Assembly (NCBI GenBank): GCA_937880845.1
Contig: CALFLL010000063.1
Coordinates: forward strand, 16,269 to 80,268
Direction: 5' to 3'
Length of the DNA: 64,000 nucleotides
Source of the DNA: an uncultured Drancourtella sp.
GTDB taxonomy: Bacteria > Bacillota > Clostridia > Lachnospirales > Lachnospiraceae
In this document: piece by piece, positions 1 through 9,768 of the stretch
Layout: each line of letters begins with the position of its first letter
How positions within the stretch are numbered: position 1 is the stretch's first letter
Made by a program: the position numbers and the translations under genes
The notes under the pieces: model-generated
Seen by the model: the letters and a program-made list of their open reading frames with translations, nothing else
Database searches by the model: none
What the model was told of the DNA's origin: nothing

Positions 1-503
1 ATCGCAGCGTCACCTTTACGCTGACCAATCTTAACGATTCTTGTATAACCACCGTTACGATCCTGGTATTTTGGTGCGATTTCTGTAAATAATTTGTTTA
101 CCAAATCAACTTCTTTTGCTGATCTCTTCTTTCCCTCTGTAACTTCTTTCACAGGGCAAAGAACTTTCAGCATTTCACGACGTGCGTGAAGTCTGGATGG
201 TAAATCTTTTTTGATTGTTTTTTCTACTTCATCATAAACGGTTACTTTTTTTCCGTCTACAACTTCTTTTACACGTTTTCCATCAGCATCTTTACGTGCA
301 ACTTTTGCTTTTACAGTAACTTCTTCAAAGTTATCTTTTTCTCTTACTGCAGCTGCAATCAGTCCTTCAGCAATTTTACGGATTTCTTTTGCTTTTGCTT
401 CAGTTGTTCTAATTCTTCCGTTGTTGATCAGCGCTGTTACCTGATTTCTTAATAAAGCTTTTCTAAGATCGCTTCTTCTGCCAAGTTTTCTATATTTTGC
501 CAT
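1..503 (-). CDS. rplQ: 50S ribosomal protein L17, C-terminal end cut by window edge
   Basis: Translation starts [20 protein letters not shown], the L17 signature, after a GGAGG ribosome site. 167 codons are visible and the frame is still open at base 1, close to the expected end ([12 protein letters not shown]). A lysine-rich insert of about 40 residues (from about residue 70) makes it longer than the 116-residue E. coli protein, as is common in Clostridia. Last gene of the alpha operon, 105 bases after rpoA. Confidence 0.96.
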   Translation of the reverse strand, partial: MAKYRKLGRRSDLRKALLRNQVTALINNGRIRTTEAKAKEIRKIAEGLIAAAVREKDNFEEVTVKAKVARKDADGKRVKEVVDGKKVTVYDEVEKTIKKDLPSRLHARREMLKVLCPVKEVTEGKKRSAKEVDLVNKLFTEIAPKYQDRNGGYTRIVKIGQRKGDAA

Positions 504-608
504 TGTATAAATCCTCCACAATATTACATCTGATTATGCATCTTCGGTCTTACTAGTCAAATGCCCCACCGTACTCTTCGGATTTACCGGCGGGAAATTT
601 GGTATCTA

Positions 609-1568
609 TTATTCTTCGCCCTGACTTAACTCCAGGCCGAGTTCTTTTAATTTTGCCAGCACTTCTTCTAAAGACTTGCGTCCCAAATTACGTACTTTCA
701 TCATATCTTCAGGAGTTCTGTTTGTCAGTTCTTCAACTGTATTGATTCCTGCTCTCTTTAAGCAATTGTAAGAACGAACAGAAAGTTCTAATTCGTCAAT
801 GCTCATTTCAAGAACCTTTTCTTTTTCGTCATCTTCTTTTTCGATCATAACTTCAGCAGCCTGAGCCACTTCGGACAGATCAATAAATAATTTCAGATGC
901 TCATTCAGTACTTTCGCAGCAAGGCTGACTGCTTCGTCCGGAAGCAATGTACCATTTGTATATACATCCAATGTAAGCTTATCATAATCTGTAATCTGTC
1001 CAACACGAGTATTTTCAACAGTCAGATTTACACGCTCTACCGGTGTATAAATGGAATCAATCGGAATTACTCCGATCGGGAGATCTTCCTTTTTATTTTT
1101 ATCAGAGCTTACATATCCACGACCTTTTGTGATTGTCAGTTCCATGTAAAGCTTGCTGTCTGCTCCGCCATTGAGTGTCGCAATCACAACATCCGGGTTC
1201 ATGATCTCGATATCAGAATCTACCTGGATATCTGCTCCTGTTACAACACCTTCTCCTTCAAATTCAATATAAGCGGTTTTTGGTTCGTCTGTTTCTGAAG
1301 TGTTTTTAATAGCTAATGTCTTAAGATTCATAATGATCTCGGTAACATCTTCCTTCACTCCCGGAATGGAACTGAATTCATGAAGAACCCCCTCAATCTT
1401 AACCTGGCTTACTGCAGCTCCCGGTAAAGAAGATAACATAATTCTTCTAAGGCTGTTACCTAATGTTGTACCATAACCTCTTTCCAGCGGTTCCACAACA
1501 AATCTGCCATATTTTTTATCTTCTGACATTTCTGTGATTTCGATATTTGGTTTATTAAAATCAAACAC
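609..1568 (-). CDS. rpoA: RNA polymerase alpha subunit
   Basis: 319 residues. The N-terminal dimerisation domain (about 1-230, with [17 protein letters not shown] and [14 protein letters not shown]) assembles the polymerase. The C-terminal domain (about 250-312, two helix-hairpin-helix motifs, [14 protein letters not shown] and [12 protein letters not shown]) contacts UP elements and activators. The start is GTG, eight bases after GGAGGG. Sits between rpsD and rplQ as in most Firmicutes. Confidence 0.98.
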   Translation of the reverse strand: MFDFNKPNIEITEMSEDKKYGRFVVEPLERGYGTTLGNSLRRIMLSSLPGAAVSQVKIEGVLHEFSSIPGVKEDVTEIIMNLKTLAIKNTSETDEPKTAYIEFEGEGVVTGADIQVDSDIEIMNPDVVIATLNGGADSKLYMELTITKGRGYVSSDKNKKEDLPIGVIPIDSIYTPVERVNLTVENTRVGQITDYDKLTLDVYTNGTLLPDEAVSLAAKVLNEHLKLFIDLSEVAQAAEVMIEKEDDEKEKVLEMSIDELELSVRSYNCLKRAGINTVEELTNRTPEDMMKVRNLGRKSLEEVLAKLKELGLELSQGEE

Positions 1569-1607
1569 TATAAGTTCCCTCCTGCTTTTAGCACGTTTTA
1601 CGGGTTA

Positions 1608-2201
1608 TTATTTAGAATATAATTCGACAATCAGCATTTCGTCAACCGGTACGTCGATTTCATCGCGTGTCGGAAGTTCTTTTACTGTTCCTTTTAAGTT
1701 TTCTGTGTCGATTTCTAACCATGCCGGTACAAGACGTCCGCCTGTTACTTCAAGGATATCTTTATATCTCTGAGAACCTTTGCATTTTTCTTTGATTTCA
1801 ATCACATCACCAGCTTTTACAAGATAAGATGGGATGTTTACCTGTTTTCCGTTTACAAGTACATGTTTGTGGTCAACAATCTGTCTTGCTTCACGTCTTG
1901 TTCTCGCAAGTCCCATACGGAATACTACGTTGTCCAGTCTGGTTTCAAGAAGAACCATTAAGTTTGTACCTGTCATTCCGCTCATCTGTTTTGCTTTCTG
2001 GTAGTAGTTGCGGAACGGTTTTTCTAATACGCCATAGATAAATTTAGCTTTCTGTTTTTCACGTAACTGAAGTCCATACTCGCTCATTTTTCTATTTGCT
2101 CTTTTTAACTGTCTTTTAGATTTTTTATCAATTCCTAAATAAATCGGATCCATTCCAAGGGAACGACATCTTTTTAATACTGGAACTCTATTTACTGCCA
2201 T
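1608..2201 (-). CDS. rpsD: 30S ribosomal protein S4
   Basis: 197 residues with the S4 N-terminal domain and the S4 RNA-binding fold (about 88-150, RLDNVVFRMGLARTRREARQ). The N-terminal region has a single cysteine (CRSLGMDP), so this is the zinc-free form of S4. S4 nucleates 30S assembly on 16S rRNA. In E. coli it also represses the alpha operon by binding the leader before rpsM; a structured leader is present here at 3074-3254. Confidence 0.98.
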   Translation of the reverse strand: MAVNRVPVLKRCRSLGMDPIYLGIDKKSKRQLKRANRKMSEYGLQLREKQKAKFIYGVLEKPFRNYYQKAKQMSGMTGTNLMVLLETRLDNVVFRMGLARTRREARQIVDHKHVLVNGKQVNIPSYLVKAGDVIEIKEKCKGSQRYKDILEVTGGRLVPAWLEIDTENLKGTVKELPTRDEIDVPVDEMLIVELYSK

Positions 2202-2218
2202 GCTCTTATCCTCCTAAA

Positions 2219-2614
2219 TTAGACTCTTCTACGTTTTGGTGGACGGCAACCATTGTGTGGTACCGGAGTTACATCTTTGATGCTTGTTACATCAATTCCG
2301 CATGCCTGAAGTGCACGGATTGCTGCTTCTCTACCTGAACCTGGTCCCTTTACCATAACGTCTACTGATTTCAGACCATGTACTACTGCTGCCTTAGCTG
2401 CTGTTTCAGCTGCCATCTGAGCTGCATATGGAGTAGATTTCCTTGAACCTCTAAATCCGAGACCGCCGGCACTAGCCCATGATAAAGCATTTCCCTGTGC
2501 ATCTGTCAGTGTAACGATTGTGTTGTTGAAAGATGACTGGATATGTGCCTGTCCATGTTCAACGTTTTTCTTGACACGTTTTTTTGTCACTTTTTTTGTA
2601 ACTTTCTTTGCCAT
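2219..2614 (-). CDS. rpsK: 30S ribosomal protein S11
   Basis: 131 residues. The basic N-terminus is followed by the S11 core ([26 protein letters not shown]) and the conserved C-terminal [15 protein letters not shown]. Lies between rpsM and rpsD with short spacers, so co-transcribed. Platform protein of the 30S subunit that contacts 16S rRNA near the E site. Confidence 0.98.
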   Translation of the reverse strand: MAKKVTKKVTKKRVKKNVEHGQAHIQSSFNNTIVTLTDAQGNALSWASAGGLGFRGSRKSTPYAAQMAAETAAKAAVVHGLKSVDVMVKGPGSGREAAIRALQACGIDVTSIKDVTPVPHNGCRPPKRRRV

Positions 2615-2654
2615 TTAAACTAACCTACTTTCTTATTTTTTACTTAATGAGTTA

Positions 2655-3023
2655 TTATTTCTTCTTATTTGCTACTGTTCTCTTAGGACCTTTTCTTGTT
2701 CTTGCGTTTGTCTTTGTTTTCTGACCACGAACCGGAAGTCCTTTTCTGTGACGGATTCCTCTGTAACATCCGATTTCCTGTAATCTCTTGATGTTTAAAG
2801 CGATTTCTCTTCTTAAATCACCTTCTACAGTCTGTGTTTCATCAATTACAGCACTGATTTTCTTAACATCTTCATCTGTTAAATCTCTGCATCTGATGTC
2901 CGGATTTACTCCTGCATCTTTTAAGATACGGTTTGCACTTACTCTACCGATCCCGTAGATATAAGTTAAACCGATTTCAACACGTTTGTCTCTTGGTAAG
3001 TCAACACCTGCAATACGAGCCAT
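2655..3023 (-). CDS. rpsM: 30S ribosomal protein S13
   Basis: 122 residues. [26 protein letters not shown] and [22 protein letters not shown] are diagnostic of S13, a head protein that contacts L5 and the P-site tRNA. It is the first gene of the alpha-operon part and is preceded by a 275-base spacer full of hairpins, described separately. Confidence 0.98.
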   Translation of the reverse strand: MARIAGVDLPRDKRVEIGLTYIYGIGRVSANRILKDAGVNPDIRCRDLTDEDVKKISAVIDETQTVEGDLRREIALNIKRLQEIGCYRGIRHRKGLPVRGQKTKTNARTRKGPKRTVANKKK

Positions 3024-3073
3024 TCTTGTTTTCCTCCATTTTCAATTCATTTTTTTCATATTGTCTTTAACTG

Positions 3074-3254
3074 GGGTGCCTGCATTTGACGGAATACATC
3101 TGCACCCAGGCATATTCGGTATGTTAATATGCCCTTTCCGGCAACCTTTCGGTTAATGACCGCCGGTATTAGAAGCAATATACAATGGAGCACTCTCTGC
3201 GGTGTCCTTGTATATTTAAAATAGCTCTACACACTTCCTGGTGTGTCGTGCTAT
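3074..3254 (-). promoter_or_regulatory. Structured RNA leader before rpsM (candidate S4-binding alpha-operon leader)
   Basis: In the 275-base gap between rpmJ and rpsM I see a row of stems. ATAGC/GCTAT encloses ACACAC/GTGTGT (3221-3254). AATATACAA pairs with TTGTATATT (3177-3216). CCGGC/GCCGG (3138-3166) encloses AACC/GGTT, which on the RNA strand is closed by a GAAA tetraloop. GCATATT pairs with AATATGC (3110-3132). GGGTGC/GCACCC or TGCCTG/CAGGCA (3074-3112) are alternatives, and the second overlaps the previous stem. In E. coli S4 represses translation from a pseudoknot at this same place. S4 binding here is inference. Confidence 0.6.
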
Positions 3255-3298
3255 CAGCCGCCTAAATCATTTCCAATTCACATTTCGTTCAGTTAAAA

Positions 3299-3412
3299 TT
3301 AACCCTGACGCTGTTTGTGTTTTGGATTTTCGCAGATAATTCTAATACTGCCTTTTCTTTTAATAACCTTGCATTTTTCGCAAATTGGTTTTACTGATGA
3401 TCTAACCTTCAT
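3299..3412 (-). CDS. rpmJ: 50S ribosomal protein L36
   Basis: 37 residues starting [20 protein letters not shown]. The ATG at 3412 is chosen because GGAGG precedes it by eight bases; a longer upstream reading has no support. Cys11, Cys14, Cys27 and His32 form the zinc site of the metal-binding L36 type. Follows infA by 116 bases. Confidence 0.97.
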   Translation of the reverse strand: MKVRSSVKPICEKCKVIKRKGSIRIICENPKHKQRQG

Positions 3413-3528
3413 GTCAAATCCTCCTTTCATACCTGCTGAACCATTTGTTCCTGCCGATACGCAGACTACGCCTACGCACGGCACTTTAATATTATAGTAT
3501 CTTCAAATTTGAAAGTCAATAGTTTTTT

Positions 3529-3747
3529 CTATTTATCTCTCCAAATAATTCTTCCTTTGGACAAATCATACGGTGAAAGTTCCAATGTTACTTTATCTCC
3601 CGGTAAGATTTTGATAAAGTTCATACGAAGTTTTCCGCTGATATGTGCAAGTACCTGATGTCCGTTTTCCAATTCTACCTGAAACATTGCGTTTGGTAAT
3701 TTCTCTACCACTGTTCCTTCGATTTCAATAACGTCAGCCTTTGACAT
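3529..3747 (-). CDS. infA: Translation initiation factor IF-1
   Basis: 72 residues, the family length, with a single S1-like OB fold ([41 protein letters not shown]). IF-1 binds the A site of the 30S subunit during initiation. Placed between the KOW gene and rpmJ, the usual Gram-positive location. Confidence 0.98.
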   Translation of the reverse strand: MSKADVIEIEGTVVEKLPNAMFQVELENGHQVLAHISGKLRMNFIKILPGDKVTLELSPYDLSKGRIIWRDK

Positions 3748-3766
3748 GTTGCTCCTCCTTTTTACA

Positions 3767-4015
3767 TTACATATTTACTTTCTGATATTTCTTTAGGAAT
3801 GACCGAATATCCGAATCCGTCAATTTCTCATTTTCCATCCGAACTTTTATAAGTTGGACATGCATTGTTTTTTTCTTTTTTGGCCTGTCTTTTGTACGTA
3901 TGCTACCGTCTGCCAAATATAAAACTCCGCTATTTTCTTCTATTATAATATATAATTTCCCTGAATCATGACCTGCAAGCGATCTTACAAGCATCCCTTT
4001 TTCATATTTTAACAT
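3767..4015 (-). CDS. KOW-domain RNA-binding protein, L14e/L27e-like
   Basis: 82 residues. The N-terminus ([22 protein letters not shown]) is a KOW motif like those of L14e/L27e. The middle is lysine-rich ([15 protein letters not shown]). This family occurs in Clostridia and Bacilli in exactly this position and is thought to bind ribosomal RNA, but its role is not settled. It overlaps the end of map by seven bases, which suggests translational coupling. Confidence 0.8.
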   Translation of the reverse strand: MLKYEKGMLVRSLAGHDSGKLYIIIEENSGVLYLADGSIRTKDRPKKKKTMHVQLIKVRMENEKLTDSDIRSFLKKYQKVNM

Positions 4016-4791
4016 ATTATCTCCTCTTTAAGTGGGTTTTCCGATAATGTTAAGATCTCGGGTTCTCCGTCTGTGATCAAAACCGTATTCTCATAATGGG
4101 ATGAAAGTTTTCTGTCGTTTGTGATGACTGTCCAACCATCAGAAAGCCATTTTACTTTTTTTGTTCCCTGATTGATCATAGGTTCAATCGCAAGCGTCAT
4201 TCCTGCTTTCAATCTGATTCCTCTTCTCGGCATTTTAAAATTCGGAATCTGCGGATCTTCGTGCAATTTTGTGCCTATACCATGTCCGCACAATTCTTCC
4301 ACAACACCATACCCAAACTTTTCGGCATAATTACCGATTGCCTCTGAAATGTCATAAAGGCAGTATCCTTCACGGGCATACTTGATTCCCTCAAAAAAAC
4401 TTTCTTCCGTCACTTTGATCAGTCTTGCAGCATCTTCTGAAATATTGCCTGCCGCAACCGTTCGTGCAGCATCAGCATGATAACCTTTATAGATTACACC
4501 TGCATCCAGAGAAACGATATCACCTTCTTTGATGATCCTTTCTCTGTCAGGTATGCCATGTACAACCTCTTCGTTGACAGAGATGCACACTGAAGCAGGA
4601 TATCCATTATAACCAAGAAAAGAAGGGCTACAGCCATAGCTTCTTATTACTTCTTCCCCCAATTTATCAATATCTGCAGTACTTATTCCCGGACGCACCG
4701 ACTTCTGTAATTCTTTCAGCACTTCCTCCAAAATCTTTCCTGCTTTTCGCATAAGATTAATTTCTCTGGCCGATTTTATTTGAACAGACAT
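4009..4791 (-). CDS. map: Type I methionine aminopeptidase
   Basis: 260 residues. Removes the initiator methionine from new proteins. The pita-bread fold motifs are visible: VSLDAGVIYKGYHADAARTV (metal Asp pair), ELCGHGIGTKLHEDP (metal His) and LAIEPMINQG (metal Glu). No N-terminal zinc-finger extension. Starts three bases before the adk stop region and overlaps the KOW gene at its end, so it is inside the spc operon. Confidence 0.97.
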   Translation of the reverse strand: MSVQIKSAREINLMRKAGKILEEVLKELQKSVRPGISTADIDKLGEEVIRSYGCSPSFLGYNGYPASVCISVNEEVVHGIPDRERIIKEGDIVSLDAGVIYKGYHADAARTVAAGNISEDAARLIKVTEESFFEGIKYAREGYCLYDISEAIGNYAEKFGYGVVEELCGHGIGTKLHEDPQIPNFKMPRRGIRLKAGMTLAIEPMINQGTKKVKWLSDGWTVITNDRKLSSHYENTVLITDGEPEILTLSENPLKEEIIC

Positions 4792-4793
4792 TT

Positions 4794-5438
4794 TTATTCA
4801 CCTAAAACTTCTTCAATTTGTCGGAATACATGGTCAATTTCCTGCGTTCCGTCCACAATTTTTAAAATTCCGGATTGTCTATAATAATCAATCAGCGGTT
4901 TTGTCTGTTCATGATATACATTCAGACGTTTCTGAACCGTTTCCGGTTTATCATCTTCTCTCAGGACAAGTTCTTTTCCGCATACATCACAAATATTCTC
5001 TTTTGCAGGTGCCGCGTATTCAATGTGATATGTAGCTCCGCATCCGACACATGCACGTCTTCCACTCATACGTTTTATAATATTTTCATCCGGTACTTCC
5101 ACATCAATAGCCAAATCTACTTTATCTCCAATAGATGAAAGCTCTTTATCCAGTGCCTCTGCCTGAGGAATTGTTCTCGGGAATCCATCCAGCACGTATC
5201 CGTTTTTGCAGTCTTCTTGGCCGACACGATCCACTACCAGATCTACTACCAATTCGTCAGGAACCAGCATGCCTTCATCCATATATGTTTTGGCTTTCTT
5301 GCCAAGTTCTGTTCCTTCTTTAATATTGGCACGAAAAATATCTCCCGTAGAAATGTGTGGGATCTGATATTTTGCAGCAATTTTTTTTGCCTGTGTTCCT
5401 TTTCCTGCCCCCGGAGCACCTAACATAATTACTTTCAT
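4794..5438 (-). CDS. adk: Adenylate kinase
   Basis: 214 residues starting MKVIMLGAPGAGKGTQ (P-loop). The ATG at 5438 is preferred because an upstream ATG lies inside its GGAGG ribosome site. The LID domain carries two CxxC pairs (CVGCGATYH and CDVCGKE), the zinc-binding form typical of Gram-positives. Converts ATP and AMP to two ADP. Follows secY as in most Firmicutes. Confidence 0.98.
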   Translation of the reverse strand: MKVIMLGAPGAGKGTQAKKIAAKYQIPHISTGDIFRANIKEGTELGKKAKTYMDEGMLVPDELVVDLVVDRVGQEDCKNGYVLDGFPRTIPQAEALDKELSSIGDKVDLAIDVEVPDENIIKRMSGRRACVGCGATYHIEYAAPAKENICDVCGKELVLREDDKPETVQKRLNVYHEQTKPLIDYYRQSGILKIVDGTQEIDHVFRQIEEVLGE

Positions 5439-5508
5439 ATCGCGTTCCTCCATAATATCTCTTTATAGAATTTTAACTCGCGAAAAAATTTTCCGCGAGC
5501 TAAAATTA

Positions 5509-6825
5509 TCAGGTATTTAAAAATCCTTTATAATTACGAACAAGCATCATTGATTCAATCTTCTTAATTGTTTCAAGAACAACACCAACGATAATAATTA
5601 ATGATGTTCCGCCAAAAGAAACATTTGCGCCAAACACTCCGTTAAAGAAGAACGGAATGACCTGAACGATAACAAGTCCACACGCACCAATGAAGATAAT
5701 ATAATTCAGGATCTTTGTCAAATATTCAACCGTTGGTTTTCCAGGCCGGATTCCCAGAATAAAACCACCGCTTTTTTTCATATTGTTTGCAATTTCCATC
5801 GGGTTAAATGTGATACTCGTATAGAAATATGCAAAAAATACAGTCAGAATAATGTAAACAATCAATCCCCATGAATACTGAAGCTGAGATGGATTACACC
5901 AGTTATTGGAACTTAATCCTTTCAAAATCTCACTTCCGATTCCATCCCCGTTTCCTTTTCCTAAAAAGGTAGCGATCAAAACAGGGAACTGCATCAGTGA
6001 AGATGCAAAAATAACCGGAATAACACCTGCGGTATTTACTTTTAAAGGGATATTGGTAGACTGTCCTCCGATTGTTCTCCTTCCGACTACTTTTTGTGAA
6101 TACTGCACCGGAATCTTTCTTACAGCATCCTGAAGAATAATTACGAACACAACAACTACAAGAAGAATCGCAAGAATAATCAGTGCAGCCAAACCTCCTG
6201 AAGCCAGACTTTTTCCTTTAATAAACTGGTTATATAAAGATACCATATCGTTTGGTACTCTTGATATGATATTAATCAACAATACAATAGAAATACCATT
6301 TCCGACGCCCTTTTCGGTAATTCTTTCTCCGATCCACATTAATAATGCGGATCCTGCGGTTAATGTAAGCACAACAACAGCCGCATTTACAAAGTTAAAT
6401 TCTATAAGGAGTCCCTGGCGTCCAAATCCTACTGACATGGCAGTAGATTCTATTAAAGCAAGTCCAACTGTTAAATAACGGGTAATAGCCGTCATTTTTT
6501 TTCTTCCTTCTTCGCCTTCTTTTTGCATCTCCTCAAGTTTTGGAATTGCAATCGTCAAAAGCTGAACAATAATGGAAGCAGTAATGTAAGGCGTAATACT
6601 CAATGCAAACACAGACATCTGTGTAAAGGAACCACCGGTAAATGCGTTAAAAAAATTAAACGCATCACCGGTTTGGCTTGCAAAAAAGTCCTGAATATAT
6701 GTTGGATCTACACCCGGTGTCGGCAATTCAGATCCAAGCCTTACTACGATCAACATCAAAAATGTGAAGAACAGCCTTTTCCTGATCTCCTCAATTTGAA
6801 ATGCCTTACGGACTGTCTGCAGCAA
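5509..6825 (-). CDS. secY: Protein translocase subunit SecY
   Basis: 438 residues with about ten membrane segments; the plug and lateral-gate regions are recognisable (RLGSELPTPGVDP, MSVFALSITPYITASIIVQLL). Forms the SecYEG channel. The start is TTG directly after the rplO stop codon, with AGAGGTGAT as ribosome site; the next codon, CTG, could also serve. Tight spacing implies coupling to rplO. Confidence 0.97.
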   Translation of the reverse strand: MLQTVRKAFQIEEIRKRLFFTFLMLIVVRLGSELPTPGVDPTYIQDFFASQTGDAFNFFNAFTGGSFTQMSVFALSITPYITASIIVQLLTIAIPKLEEMQKEGEEGRKKMTAITRYLTVGLALIESTAMSVGFGRQGLLIEFNFVNAAVVVLTLTAGSALLMWIGERITEKGVGNGISIVLLINIISRVPNDMVSLYNQFIKGKSLASGGLAALIILAILLVVVVFVIILQDAVRKIPVQYSQKVVGRRTIGGQSTNIPLKVNTAGVIPVIFASSLMQFPVLIATFLGKGNGDGIGSEILKGLSSNNWCNPSQLQYSWGLIVYIILTVFFAYFYTSITFNPMEIANNMKKSGGFILGIRPGKPTVEYLTKILNYIIFIGACGLVIVQVIPFFFNGVFGANVSFGGTSLIIIVGVVLETIKKIESMMLVRNYKGFLNT

Positions 6826-7266
6826 CTAAATCACCTCTGTTTTTCCACCAAGTGCTTCGATTTTAGCTTTTGCGCTTTCGCTGAAAGCGTTTGCCTGAAC
6901 TGTAAGCTTTTTGGTTAACTCTCCGTTTCCAAGAATTTTAACTCCATCTTTTGGATTTTTAACGATTCCTTTTTCAATTAAAGTTGCAACAGATACAACT
7001 GCATCATTTTCAAATACTTCTAATGCGCTTACGTTGATACCGATAATTTCCTTAGAGTTTCTGCATGTGAAACCTCTCTTAGGAAGTCTTCTGTATAATG
7101 GCATCTGACCGCCTTCAAATCCCGGTCTAGGTGCTCCGGAACGAGCTTTCTGACCTTTATGTCCTTTTCCGGCTGTTTTACCATTTCCAGAACCGTGTCC
7201 ACGTCCTCTTCTGAAATTATCACTGTGTTTTGAACCATCAGCTGGTCTTAAGTTTGATAAATCCAT
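6826..7266 (-). CDS. rplO: 50S ribosomal protein L15
   Basis: 146 residues starting [20 protein letters not shown], with the glycine-rich extended arm ([19 protein letters not shown]) that reaches into 23S rRNA and the folded C-terminal domain. Stop codon abuts the secY start. Confidence 0.98.
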   Translation of the reverse strand: MDLSNLRPADGSKHSDNFRRGRGHGSGNGKTAGKGHKGQKARSGAPRPGFEGGQMPLYRRLPKRGFTCRNSKEIIGINVSALEVFENDAVVSVATLIEKGIVKNPKDGVKILGNGELTKKLTVQANAFSESAKAKIEALGGKTEVI

Positions 7267-7289
7267 TGTGACACCTCCTTATCTCTATA

Positions 7290-7472
7290 TTAAGCTTCTT
7301 CTTCTACTTTTACTAAGTGTCTTACCTGCTGTACCATTCCTCTTGTCGCTGCATTGTCTGGAAGTACAACAGTCTTGTGCATTTTCTTTAATCCTAATGC
7401 TTCGATTGTTCTTTTATGCTTCGGAACAGCGCCGATTGTTGATTTCACTAATGTGATTTTTAAATTTGCCAT
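7290..7472 (-). CDS. rpmD: 50S ribosomal protein L30
   Basis: 60 residues, the bacterial L30 length: LKITLVKSTIGAVPKHKRTIEALGLKK followed by RGMVQQVRHLVKVEE. Lies between rpsE and rplO with spacers of 14 and 23 bases. Confidence 0.97.
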   Translation of the reverse strand: MANLKITLVKSTIGAVPKHKRTIEALGLKKMHKTVVLPDNAATRGMVQQVRHLVKVEEEA

Positions 7473-7486
7473 CTAAACCGTCCTCC

Positions 7487-7996
7487 TTAGCCTAAAATTT
7501 CTGCAACAGATTTTCCACGAAGTCTTGCAACATCTTCCGGTGTTTTAATCTGTTTTAATCCGTTTAAAGTAGCAAGAACTACATTCTGTTTATTGTTAGA
7601 ACCTAAAGATTTTGTACGGATATTCTTGATTCCCGCCATTTCGATAACGGCACGTGCCGGACCTCCGGCAATAACTCCAGTACCTTCCGGTGCTGTTTTC
7701 AGAAGTACTGTAGCACTTCCGAATTTACCGTACATATCATGTGTAATACTTTCATCTTCATTTAAAGCAACAGTTACAAGATTTTTCATAGCATCTTCTT
7801 TTCCTTTGCGGATAGCTTCCGGGATTTCTGCTGCTTTTCCTAAACCTGCACCAACATGACCTTTTCCATCACCAACAACTACTAAAGCTGTGAATCTGAA
7901 GTGACGGCCACCTTTAACAACTTTGGTTACACGTTTAATTGATACTACTTTTTCATTTAATTCTAACTGACTAGCATCAATATGATTATGTCTCAT
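7487..7996 (-). CDS. rpsE: 30S ribosomal protein S5
   Basis: 169 residues starting [18 protein letters not shown]. The ATG at 7996 has GAGGAGG nine bases upstream; an in-frame TTG farther upstream lies inside that site and is rejected. The N-terminal double-stranded RNA-binding fold ([14 protein letters not shown]) and the C-terminal half ([15 protein letters not shown]) match S5, a decoding-fidelity protein. Confidence 0.97.
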   Translation of the reverse strand: MRHNHIDASQLELNEKVVSIKRVTKVVKGGRHFRFTALVVVGDGKGHVGAGLGKAAEIPEAIRKGKEDAMKNLVTVALNEDESITHDMYGKFGSATVLLKTAPEGTGVIAGGPARAVIEMAGIKNIRTKSLGSNNKQNVVLATLNGLKQIKTPEDVARLRGKSVAEILG

Positions 7997-8017
7997 CTGT
8001 GTTTTCCTCCTCAACTT

Positions 8018-8386
8018 CTAGAATTCCAGCCCAGCTTCTCTGGCTGCATCTGCTAATGCTTTGATTTTTCCCTGATATATAAAGCCGCCTCTATCAAAAA
8101 CAACTTCTTTAATACCTTTTTCTAAAGCTTTTTTAGCGATTACCGTTCCTAAATATGCTGCTGCTTCGACATTGTTGGTTTTTTCCAGTTCTGCTTTCAC
8201 ATCTTTCTGAAGAGTAGAAGCTGATACCAGAGTGTTTCCAACTGTATCGTCAATAATCTGAGCATACATATGATTGTTGCTTCTGAATACAGCAAGACGT
8301 GGTCTTTCAGCTGTACCGCTGAAACGGTTGCGTAATTTTCTATGTTTGTTTAAACGAACTTCGCTTCTTGATTTTTTGCTAACCAT
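8018..8386 (-). CDS. rplR: 50S ribosomal protein L18
   Basis: 122 residues, [21 protein letters not shown], with the conserved [23 protein letters not shown] end. It binds 5S rRNA. The ATG at 8386 is preferred over an in-frame GTG two codons earlier, which lies too close to the AAGGAG ribosome site. Confidence 0.97.
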   Translation of the reverse strand: MVSKKSRSEVRLNKHRKLRNRFSGTAERPRLAVFRSNNHMYAQIIDDTVGNTLVSASTLQKDVKAELEKTNNVEAAAYLGTVIAKKALEKGIKEVVFDRGGFIYQGKIKALADAAREAGLEF

Positions 8387-8403
8387 TTTCACACTCTCCT
8401 TAC

Positions 8404-8946
8404 TTATTTCTTACCAGTTTTACCAACTTTACGTCTGATAACTTCATCAGCATATTTAATACCTTTACCTTTGTATGGTTCCGGTCTTCTCTTATCTCTG
8501 ATTTCAGCTGCGTATTGGCCAACTTTTTCTTTGCTGATACCTTTAACGATGATTTTGTTCTGTCCGTCAAGAACTGTTTCGATGCCTTCCGGATCTTCCA
8601 TTTCAACCGGATGAGAATATCCAAGATTTAATGTAAGTTTGTTTCCGGATTTTGCTGCTCTGTAACCAACACCGTTAACTTCAAGAACTTTCTGGTATCC
8701 TTCTGTAACACCGATAACCATGTTGTTGATCAGTGTTCTTGTAAGACCATGTAAAGATTTCATTTTCTTCAAATCATTTGGTCTTGTAACCACGATTGTA
8801 TTTTCTTCTTTTTTGATTTCCATTTCAACTGGAAGTTCTCTTACGAGAGTTCCTTTTGGACCTGTTACAGTCACTTTATTATTTTCTGCGATTTCTACAG
8901 TTACTCCTTCCGGAATTGCAACTGGCAGTCTTCCGATACGTGACAT
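8404..8946 (-). CDS. rplF: 50S ribosomal protein L6
   Basis: 180 residues with two L6 repeats and the signature near the end ([19 protein letters not shown]). Sits close to the sarcin-ricin loop on the 50S subunit. 79 bases separate it from rpsH, containing a short hairpin. Confidence 0.98.
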   Translation of the reverse strand: MSRIGRLPVAIPEGVTVEIAENNKVTVTGPKGTLVRELPVEMEIKKEENTIVVTRPNDLKKMKSLHGLTRTLINNMVIGVTEGYQKVLEVNGVGYRAAKSGNKLTLNLGYSHPVEMEDPEGIETVLDGQNKIIVKGISKEKVGQYAAEIRDKRRPEPYKGKGIKYADEVIRRKVGKTGKK

Positions 8947-8975
8947 GACGTATACCTCCTATACTTAAATTTTCG

Positions 8976-8994
8976 GAACAAGCTATTCTTGTTC
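8976..8994 (-). repeat. Intercistronic hairpin between rpsH and rplF
   Basis: GAACAAG and CTTGTTC form a perfect seven-base-pair stem with the five-base loop CTATT. There is no T tract, so it is not a terminator. It may protect or process the mRNA between the two genes. Confidence 0.5.
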
Positions 8995-9025
8995 TGTTTT
9001 CAGTTACGATAAGTGTTGTTCTTTC

Positions 9026-9427
9026 CTACCAAATGAAGCAAAGAACTTCTCCACCTACACCAAGTTTTCTGGCTTCTTTGTCTGTGATCACTCCCTGGTT
9101 TGTAGAAATGATTGCTGTTCCAAGTCCGCCGAGAACTTTCGGAAGTTCATCTTTTCCAGCGTAAACACGAAGACCTGGTTTAGAAATTCTCTTTAAACCT
9201 GTGATAACTTTTTCGTTTTTGTCTACACCGTATTTTAATGTAACTCTGATTGTTTTTACAGTTCCTTCTTCAATCAGATCGTATTTTGCAATATATCCTT
9301 CATTTACAAGGATGTCAGCGATAGCGACTTTCATTTTAGAAGCCGGTACATCAACTGTATCATGTTTTGCAGTGTTTGCATTACGGATTCTTGTAAGCAT
9401 ATCTGCGATTGGATCACTCATAGTCAT
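9026..9427 (-). CDS. rpsH: 30S ribosomal protein S8
   Basis: 133 residues: [21 protein letters not shown] at the start and the S8 end [26 protein letters not shown]. Binds the central domain of 16S rRNA. An ATG three codons inside the chosen start is also possible; AAGGAGG precedes the first by nine bases. Confidence 0.98.
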   Translation of the reverse strand: MTMSDPIADMLTRIRNANTAKHDTVDVPASKMKVAIADILVNEGYIAKYDLIEEGTVKTIRVTLKYGVDKNEKVITGLKRISKPGLRVYAGKDELPKVLGGLGTAIISTNQGVITDKEARKLGVGGEVLCFIW

Positions 9428-9495
9428 TTCAAATTTCCTCCTTATGGAATAATTTTTATATTTACTGACTGCGGATATCCTTTTTCAAGGAAGTT

Positions 9496-9556
9496 CTCTT
9501 TAATCTTAAAGAGAGCAGCCTTAAGCTTTCAGAATCCCAACAAGGGATTCTAAAGC
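9496..9556 (-). repeat. Two stable hairpins in the rpsZ-rpsH spacer
   Basis: CTCTTTAA/TTAAAGAG (9496-9513, two-base loop) is followed by GCTTT-c-AGAATCCC pairing with GGGATTCT-AAAGC around AACAA (9525-9556), a 13-bp stem with one bulge. The 140-base spacer is unusual in a cluster where gaps are mostly under 40 bases. Neither hairpin has a T tract. An RNA processing or translational control role is possible. Confidence 0.5.
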
Positions 9557-9567
9557 ATGTTTACGGC

Positions 9568-9753
9568 TTACCAGCTTGCCTTCTTAACTCCCGGGATTTC
9601 TCCTTTATAAGCTAATTCACGGAAGCAGATACGGCAAATACCATATTTTCTCAAATATGCATGCGGACGTCCGCAAATTCTGCAACGGCTGTATTCTCTG
9701 GTAGAGAATTTCTGTTTGCGCTGCTGTTTAACTTTCATAGATGTCTTTGCCAT
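9568..9753 (-). CDS. rpsZ: 30S ribosomal protein S14, zinc-binding type
   Basis: 61 residues, the short zinc form. Cys24, Cys27, Cys40 and Cys43 ([20 protein letters not shown]) bind zinc. Located between rplE and rpsH, the standard spc-operon position. Confidence 0.97.
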   Translation of the reverse strand: MAKTSMKVKQQRKQKFSTREYSRCRICGRPHAYLRKYGICRICFRELAYKGEIPGVKKASW

Positions 9754-9768
9754 GATTCTCCTCCTTTA

